Assembly (NCBI GenBank): GCA_003164305.1 | Contig: PLSZ01000211.1 | Span: 1 to 16,247 of the forward strand | DNA: 16,247 nucleotides | Direction: 5' to 3' | Origin: Acetobacteraceae bacterium | GTDB lineage: Bacteria > Pseudomonadota > Alphaproteobacteria > Acetobacterales > Acetobacteraceae | Shown here: one piece after another, positions 1 to 8,019 of the stretch | How positions within the stretch are numbered: position 1 is the first letter of the stretch | Layout: each line of letters opens with the position of its first letter | Program-made: the position numbers and the translations under genes | The notes under the pieces: model-generated | The model's database searches: none | What the model was told of the DNA's origin: nothing | Seen by the model: only the letters and a program-made list of their open reading frames with translations

Positions 1-689
1 AGATCATGGGCCAGTTCGCCGCCGCGATCCGCGGCATGGCGGCGGCCTGCGAGGCCTTGGCATTCCCCGTCGTGTCCGGCAACGTCTCGCTTTACAACGA
101 GACCGAGGGCCGCGCGATCCTCCCCACCCCCGCGATCGGCGGACTGGGCGTGCTGGACGACGTGACGAAAGCGGTCGGTCTGGCCCTCCGCCCCTGGCTC
201 GACATCGTCCTCATCGGCGCCACCGCCGGCTGGCTCGGCCAGTCCCTGTGGCTGCGCGAGATCGCGGGCCGTGAGGATGGCGCGCCGCCGCCCGTCGATC
301 TGACCGTCGAGCGCACCAATGGCGATTTCGTCCGCACCCGCATCCTGGACGGCACGATCCGCGCCTGCCACGACATCTCTGACGGCGGCTTGCTGGTGGC
401 GATCGCCGAGATGGCGATGGCCGGCGGTGTCGGCGCCCGCCTTTCCACGCATCCGCGCGACGTGCCCGGCCACGCGTTCTGGTTCGGTGAGGATCAGGGC
501 CGCTATTTGATCGCCGTCCCGGACTCGGCGTCATTGATCCGCGCGGCGGACACGGCGGGCGTGCCGGCGATGCGCATCGGCACCTCCGGCGGCAAGGATT
601 TGACTCTCCCGGACGGCGGAACCATATCCGTCGATGAATTGCGCGAATTGCACGAGCGCTTCTTCCCTTCCTGGATGGCCATCGGATAA
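1..689 (+). CDS. purL: Phosphoribosylformylglycinamidine synthase subunit PurL, C-terminal part
   Basis: This is the last ~228 residues of PurL; the 5' part lies left of the window and the frame is open to its edge. PurL is the synthetase subunit that converts FGAR plus ATP and ammonia (from glutamine, via PurQ) to FGAM in cytosolic purine synthesis. Two family hallmarks are visible: the SGNVSLYNET segment near residue 25 of the visible part, and the CHDISDGGLLVAIAEMA segment near residue 120. The latter belongs to the second AIRS-type ATP-binding half. The end FFPSW is a normal PurL C-terminus, so the gene is not truncated at its 3' end. The small BolA-type gene follows after 31 bases on the same strand, as in many alphaproteobacteria, suggesting co-transcription. 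Confidence 0.96.
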   Translation, partial: IMGQFAAAIRGMAAACEALAFPVVSGNVSLYNETEGRAILPTPAIGGLGVLDDVTKAVGLALRPWLDIVLIGATAGWLGQSLWLREIAGREDGAPPPVDLTVERTNGDFVRTRILDGTIRACHDISDGGLLVAIAEMAMAGGVGARLSTHPRDVPGHAFWFGEDQGRYLIAVPDSASLIRAADTAGVPAMRIGTSGGKDLTLPDGGTISVDELRELHERFFPSWMAIG

Positions 690-720
690 GGTTCCGACCC
701 GAACGTGGAGACTGCCCCTG

Positions 721-954
721 ATGGCGATGCCGGCGAATGAGATTGAGGCGCTGATCAAGGCCGCTTTGCCGGACGCGAGCGTGACCATCGACGACTTGGC
801 CGGCGATGGCGACCACTACGCCGCGACGGTGGTCTCCGAGCAGTTTCGTGGTCTGAGCCGGGTGCGGCAGCATCAGATCGTCTACGCGGCCCTGCGCGGC
901 CGTATGGGCGGGGAGTTGCACGCTCTTGCATTGCAGACCTCGGCCCCTACCTGA
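721..954 (+). CDS. BolA/IbaG family protein
   Basis: A 77-residue protein that covers one complete BolA domain. The visible hallmarks are GDGDHYAATVVSEQFRG, the helix SRVRQHQIVYAAL, and the C-terminal LHALALQT strand with its conserved His. Sequence and length fit the IbaG/BolA2-like branch better than classical BolA. BolA-type proteins pair with CGFS monothiol glutaredoxins to hold or pass on a [2Fe-2S] cluster, and the adjacent downstream gene encodes exactly such a glutaredoxin. I chose ATG 721 because GGAG at 707-710 lies 10 bases upstream. An ATG at 727 would be too far from that site, and the longer frame from 634 would overlap purL. Confidence 0.93.
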   Translation: MAMPANEIEALIKAALPDASVTIDDLAGDGDHYAATVVSEQFRGLSRVRQHQIVYAALRGRMGGELHALALQTSAPT

Positions 955-981
955 CACGACAACCCCTGGAGTTTCCGCGCC

Positions 982-1320
982 ATGCCCGATACCGTTTTCA
1001 ACCGCATCCAGTCCGAGATCGAGGGAAACCCGGTGTTCCTTTACATGAAGGGCACCCCGATGTTCCCGCAATGCGGCTTCTCCGCCCGCGTTGTGCAAAT
1101 CCTGTCCCATCTGGGCGTGCCGTTCAGTTCCGCCAACGTGCTTGAGGAGCAGGAACTGCGTGAGGGCGTCAAGGAATTCTCGCAGTGGCCGACGATCCCG
1201 CAGCTTTACGTGAAGGGGGAGTTCGTGGGTGGTTGCGATATCATCACGGAAATGTTCCAGTCCGGCGAGCTTGAAACATTGCTCGCGGAAAAGGGCGTGG
1301 AGCATAAAGCGCAGGCCTGA
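982..1320 (+). CDS. grxD: Monothiol glutaredoxin, Grx4 family
   Basis: A 112-residue cytosolic monothiol glutaredoxin, of normal length for the family. The active site CGFS is at residues 31-34, preceded by FLYMKGTP with the glutathione-contacting Lys23. [19 protein letters not shown] carries the cis-Pro and the GG/CD glutathione-binding motif. The family binds a glutathione-ligated [2Fe-2S] cluster as a homodimer or as a heterodimer with BolA proteins, and serves Fe-S delivery and iron sensing. GGAG at 968-971 lies 10 bases before the start. The gene lies 27 bases after the BolA-type gene and is followed by a strong terminator, so it probably ends the purL-bolA-grxD transcript. Confidence 0.97.
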   Translation: MPDTVFNRIQSEIEGNPVFLYMKGTPMFPQCGFSARVVQILSHLGVPFSSANVLEEQELREGVKEFSQWPTIPQLYVKGEFVGGCDIITEMFQSGELETLLAEKGVEHKAQA

Positions 1321-1342
1321 GCAGCGTAATCGCTGAACCTGG

Positions 1343-1374
1343 AACGGCCGCCCGCGGGGGCGGCCGTTTTGTTT
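1343..1374 (+). terminator. Intrinsic terminator after grxD
   Basis: A perfect 11-bp GC-rich stem pairs 1343-1353 with 1358-1368 around a GCGG loop. The run TTTTGTTT at 1367-1374 follows at once. It begins 22 bases after the grxD stop, the expected place for a Rho-independent terminator on the plus strand. Confidence 0.93.
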
Positions 1375-1503
1375 CAGGGGTCACCTGCCTCGGCCACGTT
1401 CTGTGTGGAGAGCATGGGGATGAGCGAGATGATCCTTCAGCGCCTCAGGGTTTAAACTCCCGGGGGTAGATGTCTCACCGTTGTTGGCACGGAGGGTTTT
1501 GCA

Positions 1504-4020
1504 TCAGCCCACGCCAACAACATGAGCCTGGGGCTGCTGTATGCCGGTTCTGAGCAATTCCGCGAACGCGTCCGCGGGCAACGGCCGGCTGAAATAATAA
1601 CCTTGCACCTCATCGCACTGGCAATCTCGAAGGAACGCCAACTCGTCCTGTGTTTCCACGCCCTCCGCGATCACCCGCAGCCTCAGATTGTGGGCTAGCC
1701 CAATCACCGCGGTCACGATCGCTCTGTCTTCCTCGGAAGCGCTGATCTGACGGACAAAAGACTGATCGATCTTGAGGATATCGACCGGAAACTTCCTAAG
1801 ATAGCTCAAGCTGGAATAGCCCGTACCGAAATCATCTATCGCCACGCGCGCGCCTTTTTGTCTCACCACCTGAAGGATGGATGCCGTGGTTTCGGCGCGC
1901 TGCATTAGGACGCTTTCGGTTAGTTCCAACACGAGCAACTTTGGGTCCAGTCCGGTTTCTTCGAGGGTCGCGAGAAGATTTGTGACGAAATTCTCGTCGC
2001 GAAACTCAAGCGAGGAGACGTTTACGGCGATCTTCGCGATCGGAAGACCCGCGTCCGCCCAGGCCTTGGCATGCTGGCATGATTCACGCGTGACCCATTT
2101 GCCAATGGGAATGATGAGGCCGCAGTCTTCCGCGACGGAAATGAACTGCGCCGGAGTGATCAGTCCTCGGGTAGGATGGTTCCATCGGATCAGACCCTCC
2201 GCCCCAATGATGGCCCCGGTCTTCAGATCGACGATCGGCTGATAGTGCAATACGAATTCACGCGCGGCCAAAGCTCCTCGAAGGCCTTCTTCGATGAATT
2301 GGCGTTCCACGGCGCGAATGTTCATGTCCGGCTCGAAAAACTGATAGCCGTGGAGGCCGGTATCCTTTGCCTTGTACATCGCGGTGTCCGCGTTCTGGAT
2401 AAGTGTTTCCGCATCCTGACCATCGTCGGGATAGACACTGATACCAATACTTCCGGCGATGTGAAGGCTGTGTCCGTCGATCAAATGAGGATCGGCCACC
2501 TCTCTGAGCATTCTTCCGACGAAATCCCCGAACCGCAGGTGAACATTGTGCTGGTCGATCGAAATAGGCTCCCCGAGGGCTCGAACGAGTCTTTCGGCCA
2601 CGATGGAGACGCCTTCGGGGTGCTCCACCTCGGAAAGCAAAACGATGAATTCATCGCCTCCCTGCCGGCTGACCGTGTCCGAACCCCGCACACAGGTCAC
2701 CAGACGCGCCGCGATTGACTGAAGCAGCTTATCTCCGGTCGAATGTCCCAGGGCATCGTTGATGTGTTTGAACCCATCCAAATCCAGGAATACCACCCCG
2801 ACCTGTGTCATGCGACGTCGCGCCAAGGCGATTGCCTGACCGATCCGGTCGTTCAAGAGGATTCGGTTGGGTAAGCCGGTCAGCGGGTCGTGCTCGGCCA
2901 GGTAAGTCAGCCGGGCCGCCGTCGTCCGGGCCACGTCCGAGGCGGTCGCCAAGGCCGCGGTACGTTCCTCCTGACGCCGGAGCTCCGCTTCAGTATCGGC
3001 GAGCATTGTCTGTTGCTGCCATTTCCGTCCAAGCGCGAACGCGCCGAAAGCGATCGAAATGGCGGTGCCCAGAGCGCCCAACCACATCAGCAAGGCGACA
3101 CGCCTCCACTCCGAGAGCGCCGATTCCTCGGTCTTGGTTGTGAGAGCGAACACGGGAAAATTGGAGACAAGATGCGCGGCCTTGATACGCATCTGCCCGT
3201 CGATGAAACTGCGCTCGCGGAGGGTCCCGGACACGTTACCATGGAGGATATGGTCTGAGGGATAAAAAGTTGTCCCGACGGCATCGCTGCGCGGATAGCG
3301 CGCGAGAATGACGCCATCTAACCGCATGAGATTAATGGCCTCGCCTTCGCCTTGCGAGATCGCCTGATAGAAGTCCTCGAAATACCGCATTTCCATCCCG
3401 CCCAGGATGATCCCAAGAAACTCCCCTTTCGCTCCACTGATCCTGTGCGCCAGAAAGATCGTCCATGTTCCCGTCCCGTGATTCTGTACCGGTTCGCTGA
3501 CGTAACTGGTCTGACCCGGCTCATCCTTCAGCGCATGGAAATAGGCACGGTCGGAAGCATCCAGGTCCGGGATCGGCCAGGAGCGCGAGTAATTGATTAC
3601 CTTACCATCGCGGTCGAGCACGGTAATCGCGTTGAGTTGCGGAATGCCGCTGATCTTCTCGCGGAAAAGGATATGGAGGTCGTGGCTGGGCATCTTTTCA
3701 TCGAACGAAGCAATGTCGGTGACGCCGTCGGCCTTGATGCGGTCCTCGACGCTCGAAATCGCGAGTTCGACGGACAGAAAGGCGCCCTGGGCGTGTTCCG
3801 CCATGATCAGGCTCAGGTTCTTCAGTTGGGCCTCCTGATAGAGCAATTCGCTCTCTCGGAGATGCAAAATGACGGCGACATTCGTCGCCATCAGGATCAC
3901 GATGAGAATCACGGCGCCAGCATACAGAAGCCGCGGTGCGCGCTGTGGCATCCTTTCGACCAACGAATTTTGCTCCCCGACCAGCCGAACCTCCTGGATG
4001 AAATCCTTCGCTGAAGTCAT
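1504..4020 (-). CDS. Membrane-bound Cache-type sensor with GGDEF and EAL domains (c-di-GMP synthesis/breakdown)
   Basis: An 838-residue inner-membrane signalling protein. Membrane spans at about 30-52 and 307-331 flank a periplasmic region of ~250 residues that looks like a Cache sensor (for example [13 protein letters not shown] near 133). A short helical linker (334-371) leads to a GGDEF domain with an intact GGDEF motif at 454-458 and an inhibitory RxxD site (RGSD, 445-448). The EAL domain spans about 573-828. Its signature reads EGL (608-610) instead of EAL but keeps the catalytic Glu. NVS (667-669), [21 protein letters not shown] and AEGVET are all present. Both activities therefore look possible. 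About 26 extra residues (490-515) sit inside the GGDEF domain. No strong ribosome site precedes ATG 4020, so the start is moderately certain; ATG 3951 is a poorer alternative. The ligand is unknown. Confidence 0.94.
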   Translation of the reverse strand: MTSAKDFIQEVRLVGEQNSLVERMPQRAPRLLYAGAVILIVILMATNVAVILHLRESELLYQEAQLKNLSLIMAEHAQGAFLSVELAISSVEDRIKADGVTDIASFDEKMPSHDLHILFREKISGIPQLNAITVLDRDGKVINYSRSWPIPDLDASDRAYFHALKDEPGQTSYVSEPVQNHGTGTWTIFLAHRISGAKGEFLGIILGGMEMRYFEDFYQAISQGEGEAINLMRLDGVILARYPRSDAVGTTFYPSDHILHGNVSGTLRERSFIDGQMRIKAAHLVSNFPVFALTTKTEESALSEWRRVALLMWLGALGTAISIAFGAFALGRKWQQQTMLADTEAELRRQEERTAALATASDVARTTAARLTYLAEHDPLTGLPNRILLNDRIGQAIALARRRMTQVGVVFLDLDGFKHINDALGHSTGDKLLQSIAARLVTCVRGSDTVSRQGGDEFIVLLSEVEHPEGVSIVAERLVRALGEPISIDQHNVHLRFGDFVGRMLREVADPHLIDGHSLHIAGSIGISVYPDDGQDAETLIQNADTAMYKAKDTGLHGYQFFEPDMNIRAVERQFIEEGLRGALAAREFVLHYQPIVDLKTGAIIGAEGLIRWNHPTRGLITPAQFISVAEDCGLIIPIGKWVTRESCQHAKAWADAGLPIAKIAVNVSSLEFRDENFVTNLLATLEETGLDPKLLVLELTESVLMQRAETTASILQVVRQKGARVAIDDFGTGYSSLSYLRKFPVDILKIDQSFVRQISASEEDRAIVTAVIGLAHNLRLRVIAEGVETQDELAFLRDCQCDEVQGYYFSRPLPADAFAELLRTGIQQPQAHVVGVG

Positions 4021-4075
4021 GGTGTTGATCGTCCGCGGACGGCAATGGCGCGCGTTGGCCAGGATCGGGTGCCAT

Positions 4076-4095
4076 TGAACCGCATCGGCGGTTCA
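4076..4095. repeat. Perfect inverted repeat upstream of the GGDEF-EAL gene
   Basis: Arms TGAACCGC and GCGGTTCA (8 bp) surround the 4-base centre ATCG. It lies 56-75 bases before the GGDEF-EAL start codon, where a dimeric regulator could bind or a 5' leader hairpin could form. No T-run follows on either strand, so it is not an intrinsic terminator. A role as operator is inference. Confidence 0.55.
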
Positions 4096-4148
4096 CTGTT
4101 ATGATCTACGTGACCGCGAGCGGGCATGCATTGACGTGCGGCAACCGA

Positions 4149-4171
4149 ATCAATCAATTACTATGATTGAT
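4149..4171. repeat. AT-rich perfect inverted repeat, operator-like
   Basis: Arms ATCAATCA and TGATTGAT (8 bp) surround a 7-base AT-rich centre. It is an unusually AT-rich island in GC-rich surroundings, about 130-150 bases upstream of the GGDEF-EAL start. The symmetry is typical of helix-turn-helix dimer operators; the regulator is unknown. Confidence 0.5.
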
Positions 4172-4520
4172 CTGGGTTTTCTTCGTCGGTGCGAAGACGT
4201 GGACCAGCTTCACATCCGGATACCTCGCCCGGTCAGTCCACGAGCGCGTGCCCTCAAGCCTCTGTGAAGCGATGGACGAGCGCCGCGCATGCGTCCGGCG
4301 CCGCGGTTCTTCCCCGGACCGGCGACGGGGCGCTGGCCGAGGCGGGCTATTGGCCGGTAACCACTCCAAACTTCCGGGCTGCGTTCGCATCCGATAACCC
4401 GCGTTCTCGTAACCAAAAATCCGTCCTGATTCGAACGCGATGAACAAGCCTTAGCCGCTTGGCGTACGATCTTGAACAAATCGCGTGGTAACCCCTTTTA
4501 TGACGATGGAGAGATGACGA

Positions 4521-4544
4521 CGTGGACTTGCATCGGAGTCCACG
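4521..4544. repeat. Perfect inverted repeat / hairpin
   Basis: Arms CGTGGACT and AGTCCACG (8 bp) surround an 8-base loop. It lies 124-147 bases beyond the stop of the minus-strand phosphotransferase gene. No T-run follows on either strand, so a simple intrinsic terminator is unlikely. The function is unknown. Confidence 0.45.
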
Positions 4545-4600
4545 CCGCCAAAGGCAACGGAGATCCACCTGACCCGCTGGCGTGCTCGCCCCATCCGTCA

Positions 4601-4620
4601 TGACCGGGCCTGACCGGGTC
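4601..4620. repeat. Two tandem 10-base units
   Basis: TGACCGGGCC is followed directly by TGACCGGGTC, differing at one base. The outer bases (ATGACC at 4600-4605 and GGTCAT at 4617-4622) are also inverted repeats. It lies about 50 bases past the stop of the phosphotransferase gene. It may be chance in a GC-rich genome. Confidence 0.35.
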
Positions 4621-4667
4621 ATCTCTTCCAGCACCGTCCTGGCAAGGATGGCCGGCTGACGCCTGGA

Positions 4668-5723
4668 TCAGCCAAGCAGCTCGCGGCATCCCAGATCGTC
4701 CACCGCCGCCATGATGCGTTGATAGTTGTTCCACCAGATCACGGGTGGAATTTTCAGTCCCGCCTGAAACACCGGCGTGGTCGTGTGGCAGAGCACGGAC
4801 AGGCGGTAGTCTTCCAGCATGTCGGCGCGGTTGTAGCTATCGACGCCATTCTCCAGCAGGACTGTATGGTAATGGTCGAGCATCGCTCGTTCCAGCCGCC
4901 GCCTGCGTTCCGGATACCAATGGACGGCCATCATGTAGGCCAGATCGCTGGTCGGAACGCGGATGCGCCAGCCATCCCAATCGAACCACCGCACGCCGTC
5001 GCTTTCATTCCGGGGCAGGAAGCAGTTCCACACATGGGCGTCACCATGCGCGAGCGTGATGTTCCTGGCGTCGCGATACCGCTTGTGCAACCGCGGTGCC
5101 CCCGCCATCAGCCCTTCATAGAACGCGCGCCGCTCGCCTGAGAGTTCGTCGCCAAGCCGGTCCGCGAACACGTCGAAATGCTTGGCCACCTCCTGGATGA
5201 ACCGGTCCATGGCCGCATCGTCGAGCCGTGTCCCAACCGTGACGCCCAGACGCGGGTCCTCCCACCACGCGGCATGGAAACGCCCAAGTAATCCCAAGAT
5301 CGTCCGGCATTGTGCTTCCGACGGAGGCAACGGCCATTGAGTCGCCAGTGCGTGGGTCTCGGTCAGGTCTTCCAGAACGAGATGCCACGGGGTGGCGGCG
5401 TCGGCATGCTTCGCCTCGAAACAGCGTGGCACGAGGCCGGCTGGAAGGAATGGCGCCACGTCGCTGTAGAAGGCGACTTCCCGGTGCCCGATCGACCATT
5501 CGGTTCCCGCTCGCTCAGGCAGGCCGGTCTTCACGATCAGACTGCCCGGCAAGGCGCTTGCCGGACCGTCATATGTGAGCCGTAACCGGATAATCCGCGA
5601 CATCAGCGTCGGGCGGTCACTGACGATGGTGACGTCCCGCACATGCGGGCCACCCAACACGCCGGCCCGTTCCAGGACGGCATTCAGGTGGGTGGCGCTG
5701 GTCAGGCGGTGCAGTGGGTCCAT
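4668..5723 (-). CDS. Phosphotransferase of the APH / CHK-kinase-like superfamily
   Basis: A 351-residue soluble protein with the aminoglycoside-phosphotransferase-type kinase fold. The Brenner motif HGDAHVWN at 226-233 supplies the catalytic base Asp228 and metal ligand Asn233. FDWDGW at 247-252 supplies the DFG-like metal-binding Asp248. IVKTG (Lys65) and HREVAFY (Glu82) fit the ATP-anchoring Lys-Glu pair. EDL at 118-120 fits the hinge region. The sequence resembles the CHK/ecdysteroid-kinase-like branch, which acts on small alcohols or acyl-CoA-linked substrates in bacteria, more than true antibiotic kinases. The real substrate cannot be read from the sequence. The start at 5723 has GGTGAA immediately upstream on the minus strand. 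The VOC gene lies 208 bases upstream on the same strand, probably as a separate transcription unit. Confidence 0.86.
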   Translation of the reverse strand: MDPLHRLTSATHLNAVLERAGVLGGPHVRDVTIVSDRPTLMSRIIRLRLTYDGPASALPGSLIVKTGLPERAGTEWSIGHREVAFYSDVAPFLPAGLVPRCFEAKHADAATPWHLVLEDLTETHALATQWPLPPSEAQCRTILGLLGRFHAAWWEDPRLGVTVGTRLDDAAMDRFIQEVAKHFDVFADRLGDELSGERRAFYEGLMAGAPRLHKRYRDARNITLAHGDAHVWNCFLPRNESDGVRWFDWDGWRIRVPTSDLAYMMAVHWYPERRRRLERAMLDHYHTVLLENGVDSYNRADMLEDYRLSVLCHTTTPVFQAGLKIPPVIWWNNYQRIMAAVDDLGCRELLG

Positions 5724-5854
5724 TTCACCACTCAGCCTGGCATGATCAAACCGTCAGATCCAGGCGTCAGCAGATAGGGACAGGTGGTGCCCGCCGGCGC
5801 CGACCGTTCGGTACTCGGCTGCCAGGCGTCCGGTGTTGCACAGATCGTGCCGCG

Positions 5855-5869
5855 ACCGTTACTAACGGT
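5855..5869. promoter_or_regulatory. 15-base perfect palindrome, operator candidate
   Basis: Arms ACCGTTA and TAACGGT (7 bp) surround a single central base. It lies 132-146 bases upstream of the phosphotransferase start, in the 208-base gap after the VOC gene. The compact symmetry suits a dimeric repressor site (for example TetR- or MarR-type), but this is inference. Nothing else stands out in the gap. Confidence 0.4.
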
Positions 5870-5931
5870 TCCAGGCCGCATACCCCGACGCCGTTCCGTC
5901 CGCCCAGTTCACCTGATTGAACGACCGCCTG

Positions 5932-6315
5932 TTACCCCCGTTGCAGCAACTCGATCGACACGTTCTGCGGCGCCGTGAGGAACGCGATCTTCGTCCCCGG
6001 CCGGATCTGCGTCAGCTCCATCGTGAACACCACGCCCTTCGCCTTCAACTCCTTCACCGCGGCGTCCAGATCGTCCGTCGTCAACCCGAAATGATCCAGC
6101 CCCATATACGGTGTCGCCGGCGGCGCGCCCGTCTTCGCCGGATCGGCCAACGCGATGAACACCTTCTGCCCGCTGAGATTCAGGTCGATGCGGGTTGAGC
6201 CGTCCGCGTTCTTCGTGCGAATGACATCGGCACCGAGCTTGTCCTGATACCATTGCGCGGTCGCCTCTGGATCCGGGGAGCGGAGATGCACGTGTTCCCA
6301 ATTGAACCTGGCCAT
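5932..6315 (-). CDS. VOC family (glyoxalase/bleomycin-resistance fold) protein
   Basis: A 127-residue single-domain protein with two beta-alpha-beta-beta-beta modules. HVHLRSPDPEATAQWYQDKLG at the N-terminus, LDHFGLTTDDLDAAVKELKAKG in the middle and ISIELLQ-like end (VSIELLQ) are typical of the family. Likely metal ligands are His8 or His10, His75 and Glu122. Members include glyoxalase I, ring-cleaving dioxygenases and resistance proteins; the reaction here is unknown. I placed the start at 6315 because AAGGGAAG lies just upstream on the minus strand. An extended frame to 6372 would add residues unlike the family. It is divergent from aat across 86 bases, so both promoters share that gap. Confidence 0.88.
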   Translation of the reverse strand: MARFNWEHVHLRSPDPEATAQWYQDKLGADVIRTKNADGSTRIDLNLSGQKVFIALADPAKTGAPPATPYMGLDHFGLTTDDLDAAVKELKAKGVVFTMELTQIRPGTKIAFLTAPQNVSIELLQRG

Positions 6316-6388
6316 GGTTTCTTCCCTTTGGTTTATGGAGGATGACGCATTAGTCCACCTGTGACGCAGCACGGCAAGACCTCCATCC

Positions 6389-6394
6389 GAGAGG
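6389..6394 (+). promoter_or_regulatory. Ribosome binding site that fixes the TTG start of aat
   Basis: GAGAGG lies seven bases before TTG 6402. With no other in-frame start codon upstream of it, this decides the unusual start. Confidence 0.7.
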
Positions 6395-6401
6395 CTTCCG
6401 G

Positions 6402-7052
6402 TTGGAACTGACGACCGACCTGCTGCTGCGGGCCTACGGCGCCGGCCTGTTTCCGATGGCCGCCTCGCGTCAGGGCAGCAAGCTGCATTGGCTGGACCCG
6501 GAACGCCGCGGCATCATGCCGCTGGACCGCTTCCACCTGCCGAAGCGCCTCGCGCGCACCGTGCTGTCCGACCGGTTCGAGGTCGCGGTCGATCGCGATT
6601 TCGCCGCCACCATCGCCGGTTGCGCCACTCCGATGGAGGGCCGCGACGACACCTGGATCAACCCGCAGATCGAGCGCCTGTTCACCGAGTTGTTTCACCT
6701 CGGCCACGCCCACTCGGTCGAATGCCGGTTGGATGGCACTCTGGTCGGCGGCCTCTACGGTGTCGCCCTCGGGGGCGCGTTCTTCGGCGAAAGCATGTTC
6801 AGTTTCGTCACCGACGCTTCCAAGGTCGCGCTGGTGCATCTGGTCGCTCGCCTGCGTCTGTGCCGTTTCCGTCTGCTGGACACCCAGTTCGTCACCACCC
6901 ATCTGACGCAATTCGGCGCGCGGGAAATTCCCCGCGGCTTATACAAGGCGCAACTCGCGGACGCCCTGCGCTCGCCCTCGCGCTGGCTGTCCGATCTGAA
7001 ACCCGAAGCCGTCGCGGATGAAATCCGATCCATCGCGGCGAAACGCGCGTAA
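6402..7052 (+). CDS. aat: Leucyl/phenylalanyl-tRNA-protein transferase
   Basis: A 216-residue cytosolic enzyme that transfers Leu or Phe from charged tRNA to proteins with N-terminal Arg or Lys, marking them for ClpS/ClpAP in the bacterial N-end rule pathway. Family blocks run in order: [10 protein letters not shown] (11-20), [10 protein letters not shown] (30-40), DDTWINPQI (82-90), [17 protein letters not shown] (104-120), FFGESMFS (127-134) and [21 protein letters not shown] (158-178). The start is a TTG: no in-frame ATG or GTG precedes it before the stop at 6351. GAGAGG at 6389-6394 lies 7 bases upstream and the product then begins at the normal family position. It is short (E. coli Aat has 234) but complete. 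The MsrQ-like gene follows after 52 bases. Confidence 0.96.
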   Translation: MELTTDLLLRAYGAGLFPMAASRQGSKLHWLDPERRGIMPLDRFHLPKRLARTVLSDRFEVAVDRDFAATIAGCATPMEGRDDTWINPQIERLFTELFHLGHAHSVECRLDGTLVGGLYGVALGGAFFGESMFSFVTDASKVALVHLVARLRLCRFRLLDTQFVTTHLTQFGAREIPRGLYKAQLADALRSPSRWLSDLKPEAVADEIRSIAAKRA

Positions 7053-7104
7053 TAAAAACAATCCAGCTGAGACCATCTATCGACGAAACCCCATGAGGCG
7101 ACCC

Positions 7105-7968
7105 ATGCGCGTTCCCTGGCGAGACCGGCGAGGCAATTTCGAAAAATTCAAGACGGCGGTGCTGGTCTGCATGCCGGTCCCCGGCCTGGTCTGGCTGTTC
7201 TGGCTGCTGCACGGGGACCTGGACGCGCGTCCGCTGAACGAACTGATCCACGGAACCGGCAGTTGGACGGTGCGCTGGCTGATGCTGTCGCTGGCGATCA
7301 CGCCCTTCGCCCGCATCGTCGAGTGGCCGCGCCTGCTGACCATCCGCCGCATGGTGGGCGTCACCGCGCTGGCCTACGCCGTGGTGCATTTCTCGCTCTA
7401 CATCGGCGACCAGAAGTTCAACCTGTTCAAGGTCGCGACCGAGATCGCGCTGCGCTTCTACCTCACCATCGGCTTTGTCGCGTTGTGCGGCCTGATCGCG
7501 CTTGGCGTGACCTCCACCGACGCCATGATGAAGCGTCTGGGCAAACGCTGGAAGCAACTGCACCGGCTGGTTTATCCGATCGGCGTGCTGGCGCTGCTGC
7601 ATTACTTCATCCAGACCAAGGCCAACGTTGGGGAGCCGGTCGTCGTCTCGGGCCTGTTCCTCTGGATGATGCTGTGGCGGCTGCTCCCTCGGGCGCGCCA
7701 GATCGCTCTGTCGATGTTTTATCTGCTGGTGCCGGTCAGCGCGGTGCTGACCGCGGCGGTGGAGTTCGCATGGTATGGGCTCGCGACCAAGGTCGATCCG
7801 TTCCGCATTCTGAACGCGAACTGGAGCGAGCGGTTTTTCCCCCGTCCGGCCCATGAAGTCGCCGCGATTACTTTGGCCGTAGCGATCGTCGTGACCGCGC
7901 GCCGGGTGTTGTCGCGGCGCTCCGCGTCCGGTGGGATGGCGAAGCAGGCCGGAGCGAATTCGGTATGA
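7105..7968 (+). CDS. msrQ: MsrQ-like haem-binding membrane protein (ferric-reductase-like transmembrane domain)
   Basis: A 287-residue integral membrane protein. Spans at about 19-36, 57-68, 84-100, 116-135, 156-170, 178-195, 200-222 and 250-268 are suggested by hydrophobicity. The family pattern is clear: RPLNELIHGTGSWTVRWLMLSLAITPF, then RRMVGVTALAYAVVHFSLYI, and KQLHRLVYPIGVLALLHYFIQTK. Candidate haem ligands are His95, His153 and His166. MsrQ passes electrons from the quinone pool or flavin to the periplasmic reductase MsrP, which repairs methionine sulfoxide. E. coli MsrQ has ~211 residues, so the C-terminal ~80 residues with one or two more spans are an extension. No msrP is adjacent here. 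I chose ATG 7105 because GAGG at 7095-7098 lies six bases upstream; ATG 7093 is the alternative. Confidence 0.85.
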   Translation: MRVPWRDRRGNFEKFKTAVLVCMPVPGLVWLFWLLHGDLDARPLNELIHGTGSWTVRWLMLSLAITPFARIVEWPRLLTIRRMVGVTALAYAVVHFSLYIGDQKFNLFKVATEIALRFYLTIGFVALCGLIALGVTSTDAMMKRLGKRWKQLHRLVYPIGVLALLHYFIQTKANVGEPVVVSGLFLWMMLWRLLPRARQIALSMFYLLVPVSAVLTAAVEFAWYGLATKVDPFRILNANWSERFFPRPAHEVAAITLAVAIVVTARRVLSRRSASGGMAKQAGANSV

Positions 7969-8019
7969 CGGCAAGCGCGCGACCGAAGGCCGAATTCCCG
8001 GGGTCAAAGTGCCCGCGGT

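Larger units (their letters stand above)
4021..4667. other. 647-base intergenic stretch with no convincing gene
   Basis: It lies between the start of the GGDEF-EAL gene and the end of the phosphotransferase gene, both on the minus strand. Short open frames on both strands (the longest near 4154-4479) encode Arg/Pro-rich peptides with no family resemblance and no good ribosome sites, so I do not call genes. The stretch holds three perfect 8-bp inverted repeats and one 10-base near-perfect tandem repeat, listed separately. The promoter of the GGDEF-EAL gene should be in its left part, but I could not assign -35 and -10 boxes with confidence. Confidence 0.7.

Noticed and set aside
1438..1503. 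A possible second terminator or control element around the GTTTAAAC sequence near 1450
   Set aside because: The inverted symmetry is short and imperfect, with no T-run on the strand where it would be needed to end the GGDEF-EAL transcript.
4131..4167. A plus-strand promoter with TTGACG at 4131 and TATGAT at 4162
   Set aside because: The spacing of 25 bases is far too long for sigma-70, and no plus-strand gene follows.
4154..4479. Short open frames on both strands in the gap before the GGDEF-EAL gene
   Set aside because: The products are Arg/Pro-rich without family resemblance, lack good ribosome sites and overlap each other; no support for a gene or a clear pseudogene.
4668..5723. Antibiotic (aminoglycoside) resistance gene
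   Set aside because: Only the general kinase fold and catalytic motifs are shared. The sequence is closer to CHK-like kinases, and nothing nearby suggests a resistance cassette.
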